Notes under the pieces: model-generated | Databases searched by the model: none | What the model was told of the DNA's origin: nothing | The model's input: only the letters and a program-made list of their open reading frames with translations | NCBI RefSeq assembly: GCF_027474405.1 | Contig: NZ_CP114871.1 | Span: 2,489,001-2,553,000, forward strand | Reading direction: 5' to 3' | From: Caulobacter sp. NIBR2454 | GTDB lineage: Bacteria > Pseudomonadota > Alphaproteobacteria > Caulobacterales > Caulobacteraceae | DNA length: 64,000 nucleotides | Part shown: positions 29,889 to 39,600 of the stretch, piece after piece | Position numbering within the stretch: position 1 is the stretch's first letter | Layout of the letters: each line of letters begins with the position of its first letter | Position numbers and translations under genes: made by a program

Positions 29889-30961
29889 CGCGGAACCTCC
29901 GCAGCCGCCGTCAGGGCTTCCAGCACCTGCGGCTGATCCTTGTAGCGCCCCCGCGCCTCCGACAGCGCCGCGTCGCGCTTGGCCGTATCGCCCAGCACCG
30001 CATAGGCCCGCACCAGCCGCACCCAGCCTTCCGGATCGTCAGGCTGTTGCTCCAGACGCGCCGCCAGACCATCGACCATCGCCTGGATATCGGCCGGGCC
30101 GACCTGCGGCTGTTCCTGCACAGGCGCGGGCGCTGGCAACCTGCCGTCCCGCGCCACCGCCGCGATCTCGCTTTCCAGCACCGCGCGGCGCAGGTCGCCG
30201 CCGGGAATGTCGGCCAGCAACGCTCGCCATTGCGCCAGCCCTTGGGCGGTCTCGCCCTTCAGTATCCTGGCTCGCGCCAGATAGTAGCGCGGACTTAGCG
30301 CCTTCGGTTCGCGCTTCAGCGCCTCGTCGAAGGCGCGCACGGCGTCGTCGCTGATCTCGCCGCGCCCTTCCAGCATGAACGCCTCGCCCAGCGAGGTCCA
30401 AAGGTCGGCCCGCTGCGGCGCCACGCGGATCGCCCGGCGCAGGGCCGCCTGCGCGCCCGGCGCGTCACCGGTCGCCGCGCGCACCATGGCCAGATTGCGC
30501 AACGGCTCGGGATCGTTCGGCTTGTCCTTGGCCGCCGCCTCCAGCACCGCGGCGATGGCGTCGGGCTCAAGGGTCCGCGGATCGGACGCCCGCCATTCGG
30601 CCACCCGCTTGGCGAACGGCTGGTCAGGCTGGTCCGGCGCGCCGACGATCAGATAGACGCCCAGCGCCGCCAGGGGCGCGGCCGCCGCCACGATCAAGGC
30701 CGCGCGACGGCCGCCCGCCGTGGCCGGGGCCTCCGCGCCATCGGCCGCCGTCAGCAGCCGCCGGGCCGCCTCGGTCCGGGCCGAACGCACCTCACCCTCG
30801 GCCAGCAGGCCGCGCTCGGCCAGCTCGTCGATCTCCGCCAGCTGGCGCTTGTGAAGGATCAGGGTCTCGTCGCCCGCCTGGGCCGGACGCGCCGCGCCAC
30901 GCAGCACCAGGGCGGCGGCGAGAGCCGAAACGGCGGCGGCTGCGATCCAGAACGCGATCAT
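29885..30961 (-). CDS. ccmI: Cytochrome c maturation TPR protein CcmI (CycH)
   Basis: The 358-residue protein has an N-terminal helix (MIAFWIAAAAVSALAAALVL), a cytoplasmic loop rich in Ala/Glu (ILHKRQLAEIDELAERGLL), a second helix near residue 95, and tetratricopeptide repeats in the C-terminal half (for example PNDPEPLRNLAMVRAATGD, AFDEALKREPKALSPRYYLA). CcmI holds apocytochrome c for the haem lyase. It is the first gene of the operon. Confidence 0.93.
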   Translation of the reverse strand: MIAFWIAAAAVSALAAALVLRGAARPAQAGDETLILHKRQLAEIDELAERGLLAEGEVRSARTEAARRLLTAADGAEAPATAGGRRAALIVAAAAPLAALGVYLIVGAPDQPDQPFAKRVAEWRASDPRTLEPDAIAAVLEAAAKDKPNDPEPLRNLAMVRAATGDAPGAQAALRRAIRVAPQRADLWTSLGEAFMLEGRGEISDDAVRAFDEALKREPKALSPRYYLARARILKGETAQGLAQWRALLADIPGGDLRRAVLESEIAAVARDGRLPAPAPVQEQPQVGPADIQAMVDGLAARLEQQPDDPEGWVRLVRAYAVLGDTAKRDAALSEARGRYKDQPQVLEALTAAAEVPR

Positions 30962-31004
30962 GCGCGCCTGTTATCGAAAAAGGGTGGGATAAGCGAGGGG
31001 AGTT

Positions 31005-32342
31005 CTAAGCCGCGGCCAACCGCCGACGCACGATCTGCGCGGTCTTTTCGTCGCGGGTGTAGGCGATAAAGTTCGCGGCGATCTCCAGGTACTTCCGCGC
31101 CCGCTCGCGATCGTCCACCTCATTGTCGCGCATCACCGCGATCAGGTAGTCGATGTAGTGGTCCAGCCGCTGGTTGGCCTTTTCGATCATCCGGTTGCGG
31201 GCGCCCGAGAAACCGCCATTGGCCGCCGCGCTGCGCACCTCGTCGCTGAACGCCAGCAGGGCCTCGGCCCGTTTCACCAGCCGCGCGTCCGGATCATCGC
31301 TCATTTTCGGCGCGCCGCGATTGGCGCCGCCCCGCAAGCGCGAGGTCTCCACCGGCAGGGCTGCGTTCACCGCGTCGCCCGCACTGCTGAGGATCCGCTC
31401 GACGCACTGGGCTAGGCTTTCCCGCAGCCGCCCCAGCCGACCGCCCCACGGTCCCACCCGCGTCGTCTCGATGGCGCCCTCGAACTCGAACACCTGCAGC
31501 AGGGCGCGCTGTACCATCTGCCCCGCCTTGCGGCCGGCCTCCACCCCGTCGTCCGCTTGGAACTTGCGCACGAAGTTGGTGCATTGCTCGATGTCGTCCA
31601 GCGTCCGCTCGCCGAAGGTGCCGAGCTCCGACTCGCTCAGATAGCTCTCGTGCGGCCGGTCCATGACCGCCGAGATCACCCGCAGGATCAGCCAGGGCTC
31701 CGGCAGCGGCGCGGCCAGCATCTCGAAGAAGCGCGGCCCCGCGTCGGGCGCCACCTCCAGAGTGTCGCGATAGGCCAGCCGGACCGACACCGTCCGCTCC
31801 ATCGTCATGCGGCTGACCCATTCGCTCAGGCGCGCTAGGGCGCCCCGCGTCATGGGCGACAGATCCAGGCAGTTGCCCAGGGCCGTCGCTCCTCCGCCAT
31901 TGGGATAGGCGTCGCAAAGCTCGGCCGCCGCGGTGAAATCGGTCTGGGTGCGCTCGCGCAGCCCCTTGGCGGCGATGGCGCAGAGCTCGTTCAGGACCGA
32001 CGGGCTCTCCAGCTCCGCGTCCCACGGGCCGCAATGGGCCGCCGCCTCGCGGATCAGCTCCGGCGCCGTGGACTTCAGCCCACGCCACATCAGCGCCAGG
32101 GCCCGGGGCGGGAAATACAGCTTGCTGTTCGAGGCGCCGAACAGCGCCTTCACCGGCGCGAACACCGCATTGCGCACGAAACGGTCGGCGGCCTCGGTCT
32201 CGACCAGTTCGCGCACGGCCGACAGCGCGCCCGAACCGCCTTCCGCCGACAGCGCCATTTCAAGACTGCGGATAGCCGAGTCCGGAGCCGTTTCCACGAT
32301 TGTCCGAACGATCTTCAGCTTGCTCGGAGAAAGCGCGGCCAT
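31005..32342 (-). CDS. Soluble alpha-helical protein of unknown function
   Basis: About 445 residues from ATG 32342 (an upstream in-frame start lies at 32375). The composition is helical throughout, with no membrane segment. Segments such as LSPSKLKIVRTIVETAPDS near the start and NRMIEKANQRLDHYIDYLIA near the end are distinctive. The C-terminal 150 residues (LLAFSDEVRSAA through EKTAQIVRRRLA) look like a separate helical bundle. Codon use matches the host. I believe related proteins occur in other Caulobacterales but know no function. It lies between the ccm operon and a kinase-regulator unit, all on the minus strand. Confidence 0.75.
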   Translation of the reverse strand: MAALSPSKLKIVRTIVETAPDSAIRSLEMALSAEGGSGALSAVRELVETEAADRFVRNAVFAPVKALFGASNSKLYFPPRALALMWRGLKSTAPELIREAAAHCGPWDAELESPSVLNELCAIAAKGLRERTQTDFTAAAELCDAYPNGGGATALGNCLDLSPMTRGALARLSEWVSRMTMERTVSVRLAYRDTLEVAPDAGPRFFEMLAAPLPEPWLILRVISAVMDRPHESYLSESELGTFGERTLDDIEQCTNFVRKFQADDGVEAGRKAGQMVQRALLQVFEFEGAIETTRVGPWGGRLGRLRESLAQCVERILSSAGDAVNAALPVETSRLRGGANRGAPKMSDDPDARLVKRAEALLAFSDEVRSAAANGGFSGARNRMIEKANQRLDHYIDYLIAVMRDNEVDDRERARKYLEIAANFIAYTRDEKTAQIVRRRLAAA

Positions 32343-32447
32343 CGCCCTCGGCTCATTCGCCCCAAATGGAGCCAAACTTAATCATGCCGGAAACGAGGTT
32401 AAGAACGTGAAAACGACGTTGTGCGGCTCATGCGCACAGCTTTTGGC

Positions 32448-33839
32448 TCAGGTCTCCGCCATCGGCAGGGTCAAAACCACGCGCAAACCGCCGATCGGGG
32501 CGTTGTCGAGCTTCACCTCCCCGCCATAGGCTCGCGCCAGCTCGTCCACGATCGACAGCCCCAGGCCAGAGCCCGGCGCGTTCTCGTCCAGCCGCGTCCC
32601 GCGCTTCAGAACCTCGTCCCGACGCTCGGCCGGCAGACCGGGCCCATCATCATCCACCGTCAGGGTGAAGCGGTTGGACGCCACGGGCTCGGCCGTCACC
32701 TTCACTCGTCGCGTGCTCCACTTGCCGGCGTTCTCGATCACATTGCCGGCCAGTTCCAGGAAGTCCTGCTTCTCGCCCAAGAAGCAAAGGTCGTCCGGGC
32801 ACCGCCAGTCGATCTCCAGACCCTTGTCCTGGAAGATCCGCTCCAGCGCCACGGCCAGGTCGTCCAGGACCGGCGCCACCTCGGTCCGCTCGCCGCTGGT
32901 CTGCGACCGCGCCGCCGCCCGCGCCCGGCGCAGGTGGTGGTCCACATGGCCGCGCATGGCCTCGGCCTGCCGCGACACCACGTCCGCCAGCGGCCCCGGC
33001 TGGGCCTGCGCCTCGGCCAGCATCACCGACAGCGGCGTCTTCAGCGCGTGCGCCAGGTTGCCCACGTGTGTTCGCTGCCGCTCCACCACTTCCTGGTTAT
33101 GGGTCAAAAGCCCGTTCAGTTCGTCGGCCAGGGGCGCCAGTTCGACCGGATAGCGCCGGGCCAGCCGCTCGGCCTTGCCCTTGCGCACCTCCGCCACCTC
33201 GCGGCGCAGGGCGAACAGCGGCGCCAGGCCCACCTGCACCTGCACCAGCACCGCCACCATCAGGCCCACGCCCAGCAGCGCCACGGTGATCGAGGCGGTC
33301 ACCGCGAACCGCCGGGTGTCGCGCTCCACCGGCGAGCGGTCCTCTGCGGCCATGAACACTACCGGCTTGGAGCGTCCCGGCAGCATGGACTCCAGCGCCG
33401 CCCCGCGCAGCGGTTGGTCCAGCGGCCCCATGGTGTCGAAATAGACCGCCTTGCCGCGCTCGGCCGTCATCTTCTTGAGGGTGTCGCCGTCGACCTTCAG
33501 CTCGGCGTCGAACAGCGACCGCGAGGGCGTCAGCACGCGCAGGCCCCCGCGCCCGTCCGGCTCGGCGATCTGCCAGTAGCGCCCAGAATACACTCGCAAC
33601 GCCTTGGCGTCGGTCAGGGGCGGCGCGGTGACCGTGCCGCTATAGTCCACGGACGAGCCCGCATAGAGATTGTCGATCAGCTCCGACAGGCCGGTGTCCA
33701 GCCGCGCGATCGCCGCCTGGCGGAAGAACGCCCCCAGGCCCAGGCTCGCCACCACCAGCGTCGCCAGGCTCCAGCCCGCCGCCAGCAGGACCAGCCGGCG
33801 GACAAGGGATGGCCGCGCCAGGGCTTCAAGGACTCTCAA
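32448..33839 (-). CDS. Membrane sensor histidine kinase (PhoQ-like)
   Basis: This 463-residue kinase has an N-terminal helix (LVLLAAGWSLATLVVASLGL), a periplasmic sensor of about 140 residues, a second helix (ASITVALLGVGLMVAVLVQV), a HAMP-like linker, the phospho-acceptor in GNLAHALKTPLSVMLAEAQ, and ATPase boxes NVIENAGKWS, DDDGPGLP and GSGLGLSIVDEL. It starts with TTG eight bases after a GAGG, three bases past the regulator's stop codon. It forms a three-gene unit with the OmpR regulator and a PepSY protein, an arrangement common for envelope- or cation-sensing systems. Confidence 0.93.
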   Translation of the reverse strand: MRVLEALARPSLVRRLVLLAAGWSLATLVVASLGLGAFFRQAAIARLDTGLSELIDNLYAGSSVDYSGTVTAPPLTDAKALRVYSGRYWQIAEPDGRGGLRVLTPSRSLFDAELKVDGDTLKKMTAERGKAVYFDTMGPLDQPLRGAALESMLPGRSKPVVFMAAEDRSPVERDTRRFAVTASITVALLGVGLMVAVLVQVQVGLAPLFALRREVAEVRKGKAERLARRYPVELAPLADELNGLLTHNQEVVERQRTHVGNLAHALKTPLSVMLAEAQAQPGPLADVVSRQAEAMRGHVDHHLRRARAAARSQTSGERTEVAPVLDDLAVALERIFQDKGLEIDWRCPDDLCFLGEKQDFLELAGNVIENAGKWSTRRVKVTAEPVASNRFTLTVDDDGPGLPAERRDEVLKRGTRLDENAPGSGLGLSIVDELARAYGGEVKLDNAPIGGLRVVLTLPMAET

Positions 33840-33842
33840 ACG

Positions 33843-34514
33843 TCAGGCCTCGCCCTCCAGGGCCGCCAGGCGATAGCCCAGCCCCCGCACGGTCTCGATC
33901 CGCTCGGCGCCGACCTTCTTGCGAAGACGCCCGATGAACACTTCGATGGTGTTGCTGTCGCGGTCGAAGTCCTGATCGTACAGGTGCTCGACCAGTTCAG
34001 TTCGGCTGATCACCCGCCCCTGGTGCATCATCATGTAGTGCAGCAGCCGGTATTCCAGCGAGGTCAGCCGCAGGGGCTCACCGTTCACGCTGGCCCGCGC
34101 CGCGCGTGGATCAAGCCGCAGCCCGCCGCACGACAGGCTGGGGGCCGCGTGCCCGGCCGATCGCCGCAGCAGCGCGCGCAGACGCGCCAGCAGCTCCTCG
34201 GTGTGGAAAGGTTTGGTCAGGTAGTCATCGGCCCCGGCGTCGAAGCCCGAAACCTTCTCGCTCCAGGCTCCGCGCGCGGTCAGGATCAGCACGGGAGTGG
34301 CCACGTTTTGACGCCGCCAGCGCTCCAGCACCGAAACCCCGTCGATCTTGGGCAGGCCCAGGTCCAGGATCACCGCGTCATAGGGCTCGTTCTCGCCCAG
34401 ATACTGCGCCTCCTCGCCGTCCGCGGCGTGATCCACCGCATAGCCGGCGTCGCCCAGGGCGGCCTTCAGCTGCCGCGACAGATCCGGATCGTCCTCGACC
34501 AGAAGGATGCGCAT
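33843..34514 (-). CDS. OmpR-family response regulator
   Basis: The 223-residue protein has a receiver (EDDPDLS, phospho-Asp in AVILDLGLPKIDGV, Lys in YLTKPFHTEEL) and a C-terminal OmpR winged helix (LTSLEYRLLHYMMMHQG, SNTIEVFIGRLRKK). The downstream kinase starts three bases later, so they form a cognate pair. A small exported PepSY-like protein is encoded 14 bases upstream and is probably co-transcribed. Confidence 0.95.
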   Translation of the reverse strand: MRILLVEDDPDLSRQLKAALGDAGYAVDHAADGEEAQYLGENEPYDAVILDLGLPKIDGVSVLERWRRQNVATPVLILTARGAWSEKVSGFDAGADDYLTKPFHTEELLARLRALLRRSAGHAAPSLSCGGLRLDPRAARASVNGEPLRLTSLEYRLLHYMMMHQGRVISRTELVEHLYDQDFDRDSNTIEVFIGRLRKKVGAERIETVRGLGYRLAALEGEA

Positions 34515-34528
34515 ATGATCTCCTGAAC

Positions 34529-34861
34529 TCAGTTCCCGCTGACGATCTGGCCGCTGGTGGCGTCGACGATGAAGTCGATGCGCCGCCCGTCCGCCGCCGC
34601 CCAGCGCACGCGGTAGTATTGGCCTTCCAGCCCCGCATCCAGCGGACGGCCGGGCACGCGGCGAGCGATGTTTTGGATCACCCGCTCCAGCGGCACCAGC
34701 CGGCCCTCACGGGCGCCGGAACGCGCCTCGTCCTGCCGCGGACGCCAGTCGGCGCCGAGGCTGTCGGGGCGGCCCTGCGCCTGCGCCAAGACCGGCAGGG
34801 TCATGGAGACAAGAGCGGCTGCGAATATGGCGGCGAAGCGCGTCATGACCCCCTTGTGCAT
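34529..34861 (-). CDS. Small exported PepSY-domain protein
   Basis: The 110-residue protein has a signal peptide (RFAAIFAAALVSMTLPVLAQA). The rest forms a single PepSY-like domain: VPLERVIQNIARRVPGRP, then GQYYRVRWAAADGRRIDFIV, and the end DATSGQIVSG. PepSY proteins are often encoded with OmpR-type regulator/kinase pairs and are thought to modulate sensing or periplasmic proteases. It is the first gene of the unit with the two-component system. Confidence 0.85.
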   Translation of the reverse strand: MHKGVMTRFAAIFAAALVSMTLPVLAQAQGRPDSLGADWRPRQDEARSGAREGRLVPLERVIQNIARRVPGRPLDAGLEGQYYRVRWAAADGRRIDFIVDATSGQIVSGN

Positions 34862-34903
34862 GGTCGCGGCTGAATAGCCCCTGAACGGAAAGCTTTATGG
34901 AGC

Positions 34904-34920
34904 GACAGGTTCACCCTGTC
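34904..34920 (-). terminator. Short hairpin after the DnaJ-like gene
   Basis: GACAGG and CCTGTC form a 6-bp stem with a 5-base loop, 12 bases past the DnaJ-like gene stop on the minus strand. No U-run follows. Confidence 0.3.
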
Positions 34921-34931
34921 ACGTTGCGGCG

Positions 34932-35867
34932 TTATTTCCGCTTAGGCGTATAGGGCCGATCCTTGCGCCAAGCCTCCGCCAGCTTCTGCAGTTCGGGGTC
35001 CACCGTCTCGGGCAGGGTGACGACCAGCCGCGCCAGCAGATCGCCGCGCACGCCCTTGGCGTCCGCCATCCCCTTGCCTTTCAGCCGCAGGGTCGCGCCA
35101 CTGTTGCTGCCCTTGGGCACATTCAGGTTCACCGGCCCGTCCGGCGTCGGCGCCTCGACTTTGCCGCCCAGCACCGCGTCCGGCACCGAGATCGGCAGGT
35201 CCATGACCAGCACGCCGTTCTCCTGGCGATACAGCCTGTGCGGCTTGATATGCAGCTCGATAAGGGCGTCGCCCGCCCCGCCGCGGCCCTGCTGTCCCTG
35301 ACCTTTCAGACGCAGCACCTGACCCTCGCTCGCCCCGGCCGGGATCGTCACGTCCAGGGTGCGCCCGTCGGAGAAAGCCACGCGCTTCTTGCCACCGCGG
35401 ATCGCCTCTTCCAGGTCGATATCCAGCCGCGCCCGCACGTCAGAGCCCTTGGCCGGCTGGGCCTGCCCTCCGCCGAATCCACCGAATCCGCCACGACGAC
35501 CGCCGCCTGCGCCGCGCCCGAACATCTCGCCCAGGATGTCGTTCAGATCGACGCCCTCGAACTCCGCCTCGCCGCCCCGGGAGGTTCCGCGCTGGCCCCA
35601 AGGGCCGCGCCCGCCGCCAAAGCCCGCGCCGCCGAACGTCTCGCGGCCGTCGGCGTCGATCTGGCCAGCGTCGAATTTCTTGCGCTTGGTCTCGTCGCCG
35701 ACGATGTCGAACGCCGCCGACACGCGTTTGAAGCGTTCCTCGGCCGCCTTGTCCCCCGGATTCTGGTCCGGGTGGTTCGCCTTGGCCAGCTTGCGGAACG
35801 CCTTGCGGATTTCATCCGCGCTCGCGGTGCGCGAAACGCCCAGCTCGGTGTACGGATCGTTGGCCAA
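34932..35867 (-). CDS. DnaJ-like co-chaperone (CbpA type)
   Basis: This 311-residue protein has an N-terminal J domain (YTELGVSRTASADEIRKAF, with the Hsp70-activating HPD in KANHPDQNPGD), a Gly/Phe-rich linker (GGAGFGGGRGPWGQRG) and a DnaJ C-terminal substrate-binding domain (VTIPAGASEGQVLRLKGQG, PDAVLGGKVEAPT). The Cys-rich zinc fingers of true DnaJ are absent, so it belongs with CbpA/DjlA-like co-chaperones. It works with DnaK in folding. It is monocistronic on the minus strand. Confidence 0.93.
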   Translation of the reverse strand: MANDPYTELGVSRTASADEIRKAFRKLAKANHPDQNPGDKAAEERFKRVSAAFDIVGDETKRKKFDAGQIDADGRETFGGAGFGGGRGPWGQRGTSRGGEAEFEGVDLNDILGEMFGRGAGGGRRGGFGGFGGGQAQPAKGSDVRARLDIDLEEAIRGGKKRVAFSDGRTLDVTIPAGASEGQVLRLKGQGQQGRGGAGDALIELHIKPHRLYRQENGVLVMDLPISVPDAVLGGKVEAPTPDGPVNLNVPKGSNSGATLRLKGKGMADAKGVRGDLLARLVVTLPETVDPELQKLAEAWRKDRPYTPKRK

Positions 35868-36013
35868 CTAAAGGTCCCCGTTAGAATGACGGCTCTCAGT
35901 TACGCCATTCCCCGCCCCGTTCAAGCATTGTCCCTAGCTTAAGGCTGTTCAAAGCCCCATCTGGGCGGCTCGGCCGCCAAGCTCGGCCTTGTCCCACGTT
36001 TTTCGGAGTCTCC

Positions 36014-36520
36014 ATGACCCTTTCCATGCACCAGGCCTCCGCGCCGGTCTTCACCCAGGGCCTCAAGGGCCTGGCCGGCGTCCTCACCAAGGCCGCGGCC
36101 CATGTTGAGGCCAAGAAGCTCGACCCCAACGCCCTGCTCCACGCCCGTCTCTACCCAGACATGTTCCCGCTGGTGCGTCAGGTGCAGATCGCCACCGACT
36201 TCGCCAAGGGCTCCGTCGCCCGCCTCGCCGGCGTCGAGGTCCCCGCCTGGGACGACAACGAAACCACCTTCGAGGAGCTGATCGCCCGTGTGAACAAGGC
36301 CATCGCCTATGTGGCCAGCTTCGACGCCGCCCAGATCGACGGTTCCGAAGACCGCGACATCACCCTCGTCCGCCGCGGTGAAACCAGCGTGGTCAAGGGC
36401 CAGGCCTACCTGCTCCAGCAAGCCGTCCCCAACTTCTACTTCCACCTCACCACCGCCTACGGAATCCTTCGCAAGGGCGGCGTCGAAATCGGCAAGCGCG
36501 ATTACCTCGGCGCGGCCTGA
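36014..36520 (+). CDS. DUF1993-family protein
   Basis: The 168-residue soluble protein matches DUF1993: FTQGLKGLAGVLTKAAAHVE near the N-terminus, LHARLYPDMFPLVRQVQIA, and the C-terminal YLLQQAVPNFYFHLTTAYG. The family has a DinB-like four-helix bundle and no established function. The start ATG follows TCGGAGTC. It ends just before the first copy of the intergenic repeat that borders the GTA cluster. Confidence 0.88.
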   Translation: MTLSMHQASAPVFTQGLKGLAGVLTKAAAHVEAKKLDPNALLHARLYPDMFPLVRQVQIATDFAKGSVARLAGVEVPAWDDNETTFEELIARVNKAIAYVASFDAAQIDGSEDRDITLVRRGETSVVKGQAYLLQQAVPNFYFHLTTAYGILRKGGVEIGKRDYLGAA

Positions 36521-36530
36521 CACAAAGACT

Positions 36531-36658
36531 CGCCTCTCCCCCTCAGGGGGAGAGGGTAAGGGTGAGGGGGCTGCTGAGCTTCAACCCGCAAGGCGCCGGC
36601 CGCCCATCCGCCGAAAGCCCCCTCACCCAACCCTCTCCCAGCAAGCGGGGAGAGGCGA
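36531..36658. repeat. Family-1 intergenic repeat, copy A
   Basis: A 128-base element with outer ends CGCCTCTCCCC and GGGGAGAGGCGA. It folds as a left hairpin (CTCTCCCCCTC/GGGGGAGAG), a central stem (GTGAGGGG/CCCCTCAC) and a right hairpin. Other copies start at 40785, 45410, 49410, 53518 and 58586. This one separates the DUF1993 gene from the last GTA gene. Confidence 0.9.
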
Positions 36659-36662
36659 TTAT

Positions 36663-39600
36663 TCAGAAGCTGACCTCCGCCACCGCACCCCATCCGACCC
36701 GCATGGACAGCTGACTAACCCTCACCGTCCCGGCCCCGGCGCCATCCGTCGCCCGCATCGCCGCGCTATAAATCCACCCCGGCGCAGCCGCCTCGACCGT
36801 CCGCACCACCGCCCCGCCGACGACCACCTGTACTCGGTACCGCTCGACCTCCTCGCCCAGCGGGACCTCGAAGCCGTCCCAGCCGTCGCCGCCGGTCCGC
36901 GCACAACGAACCCAGCTCACCACAACATCCTCACCGACCCGCCGCGCCCTCAGATGCGCCGGCGCCCACGGCCGCAAAGCCGCCCCGCGCCAGGCGAACT
37001 CCGCCTGCGTCATGGCCAGCCCGCCCGGCGGCCCGCCCGCCGGCGCGGCGCGCCAGATCAGCGGCAGTCCGAGCTCGGCCTCGAAGACCTCCAGCCGCAC
37101 CAGCGCTTCATCCAGCATCACCACCGCCGCGCCGGCCGCCACGGCCTCCGCCGCCGCGCCACCCTGACCGCGCAGCAGATTCGACAACCGCCACACCCCG
37201 GCCTCGACCAGCTCCGCCTGCGCGAACTGCACGATCTCCCAGCCCCCGCCGCGCCTGACCGCCAGCCGGTTGGCTCCGCCCAGCACCGCGCTTTCCGTCC
37301 GGTTCTGCGGCGGCACGCCCGACAGCCGAACCAACAGACTCGACGCCCTATCCCAGCGATGCTTCGGCCCCGCCGCCAGGTCCTCCACCAGCACGCCCAC
37401 CGACGCCGGCTGCTCTGCCCGACCCCGCACGGTCAGCCCCTGGACGCTCGCCCCGCCATGCACCTCGAACGGCCGCCACGGATCGGTCGCCAGCGCCGCC
37501 AGCGGCCGCTCATCTCCCGGCAAGTCCAATAGATGCAGAACCGGCGGCCCGACAGGCTCAATCACCGGCGGCGGATTCCATTCCGGCGGCGCGGCGACCG
37601 GCGGCGGTCCCGCCATCACGATCTCCAGGTCCGCCCTCGGGCGCTCGTCCAGCGACAGCCGCGTGACCCGCCAAAGCCCGCCCTCGAAATCCACCCGGTC
37701 CCCGACCTCCAGCCGCAGGGCGTCGGTCATCGACAGGTTCGCGCTCGCCGTCCGCCGCACCGACACGCTTCGGTCCATCCGTCGCCGCGCCGCCTGCTCG
37801 CACACCCCCGCGACGCAGACGATGGGAAGGTCCAGGCTCTCCACATCGCCCTCGCCCGCCGGATCGCGCCGCACGCTCAGCGCCCCGGTCTGGTAGTCCG
37901 CCGTCTCGTCGATGAACCGCGCCCGCACCGCGTCCGTCGGCGCCTCCAGCCCGCGCGAGGCGCTCACCGCCGCCTCCCGCCCGTCCGGCAAGGCCAGCAC
38001 GCCCAGCGTCCCCGTCGCCGCGCCGTCCTGCGCCACCAGCGACGGTACGCCCGCCCGCTCCCGCGCATCGAACCCGAACGCCAGCGACAGTGGCCCCAGT
38101 GCATCGCGCACGCTCATCGGCCGGTCGATCACATAGCCCGTCACCTGCCCGGTCACGTCGCCCGGATCGATGACCACACCCGCCCGCGCCCCTATGGCCG
38201 TAACCAGATCACCCAGCGTCGATGTTCCCGCTCGCCCCGTCAGCCAGTGCCCCAGCTGCCAGTTGGGCGCGTCCTTCCACACCGCCGCCCGCGCCGGAAA
38301 GTCCGGATAGGGCCGCGCGTCCCAGCACCAGGCGCTCGCCCCGGCCACCATCGGCCCGCCATAGACAGGCGATGTCGGATTGTTCGCCGGACTGTCGAAG
38401 TGCGCCAGCACAGCCTCCAGGCATCGCCTCTGCCCCAGGTCGTCCCGCAGCCCGTTGCTGAACGGCGGCAGGAAGCTCTCGCTGCTCTTGGGATCGATGA
38501 ACAGGTTCGGGCTGTTGGCCCCCTTGTCCACCGCCGGGCAACCGAACTCGATCAGACGGATGGGCTTGCTCATCGGAACCCACGCCGTCGGCGTCGCCGA
38601 CCGCACCCCGCCCGGCCGGTCATGATGCCGGTTCGACCACCAGCTCTTCAGGTCCTTGGACCGATAGACCCACGGCTCCCCATGCGTCGCGTCCGTGATC
38701 GGCGTGCGCCGCTGCGCCGCCCGATCCTCCGGGCTCGCATAGAACCAGTCGAAATTCTCCCCGCCCGCCTGATGCGCGGCCAGATAGGCCGGCGAATACG
38801 GCCCGCCCAACGCCGCGTCCAGGTGCCCCGCCCCGTCGCGCCAGTCGGCCATGGGCGGGTACCAGTCGATCCCCACCACATCGACCGCTTCATCCGCCCA
38901 CAGCGGATCGAGATGGAAATGCAAATCGCCAGACCCGTCCGCCGGCTGATGCCCGAAATACTCGCTCCAGTCGGCCGCATAGGTGATCTCCACCTCCGGC
39001 CCCAGGATCGCCCGGCAGTCCCCCGCCAGGTCCCGCAACTTCGTCACCGCCGGATAGGAATTTCCCGCCCCGCGCACGGTCGTCAGCCCGCGCAGTTCCG
39101 AGCCGATCACGAACCGCTCGACCCCTTCCTCCGCCGCGAGCCGGGCGTAGTGCAGCACCATTCGCCGCAGACCCCACTCCCTGTCGAAGAACGCCGCCGC
39201 CTGTTCCGCCGCCGCACTCGTCCCGTCCGGCGATCCCGGCCGTCCCGCCGCCGGGTGGCAGGTGATCCGCCCGCGCCAGGGAAACTTCGCCTGCTCTGGT
39301 GCGCCCCAGGGATCAGGCAGCCCATTGCCCGGCGGCACGTCCATCATCACGAACGGATACAGCGCCACCTTCCAGCCTCGCGCCTTCAGCGCCGCGATGG
39401 CCTGCCGCACCGACGCATCGCTCGGCGTCCCGCCATAGACCGGTCCTGCGTCGATCCGCGAGATCACGTGCGCCTCGCCCCGCCACAGTCCGGCGACCCG
39501 CCAGGACACCGGCAGCGTCTCCTTGTACGTGCTTTCGACCCCCGGCTTGATCTCGCATTCCCCGCACCGCAGGTCGGTGCCCATCCACGACACCACCAGC

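Noticed and set aside
32377..32402. Two TTAA half-sites as a CtrA binding site before the unknown helical gene
   Set aside because: The spacing is about 17 bases, not the seven expected for a full CtrA box.
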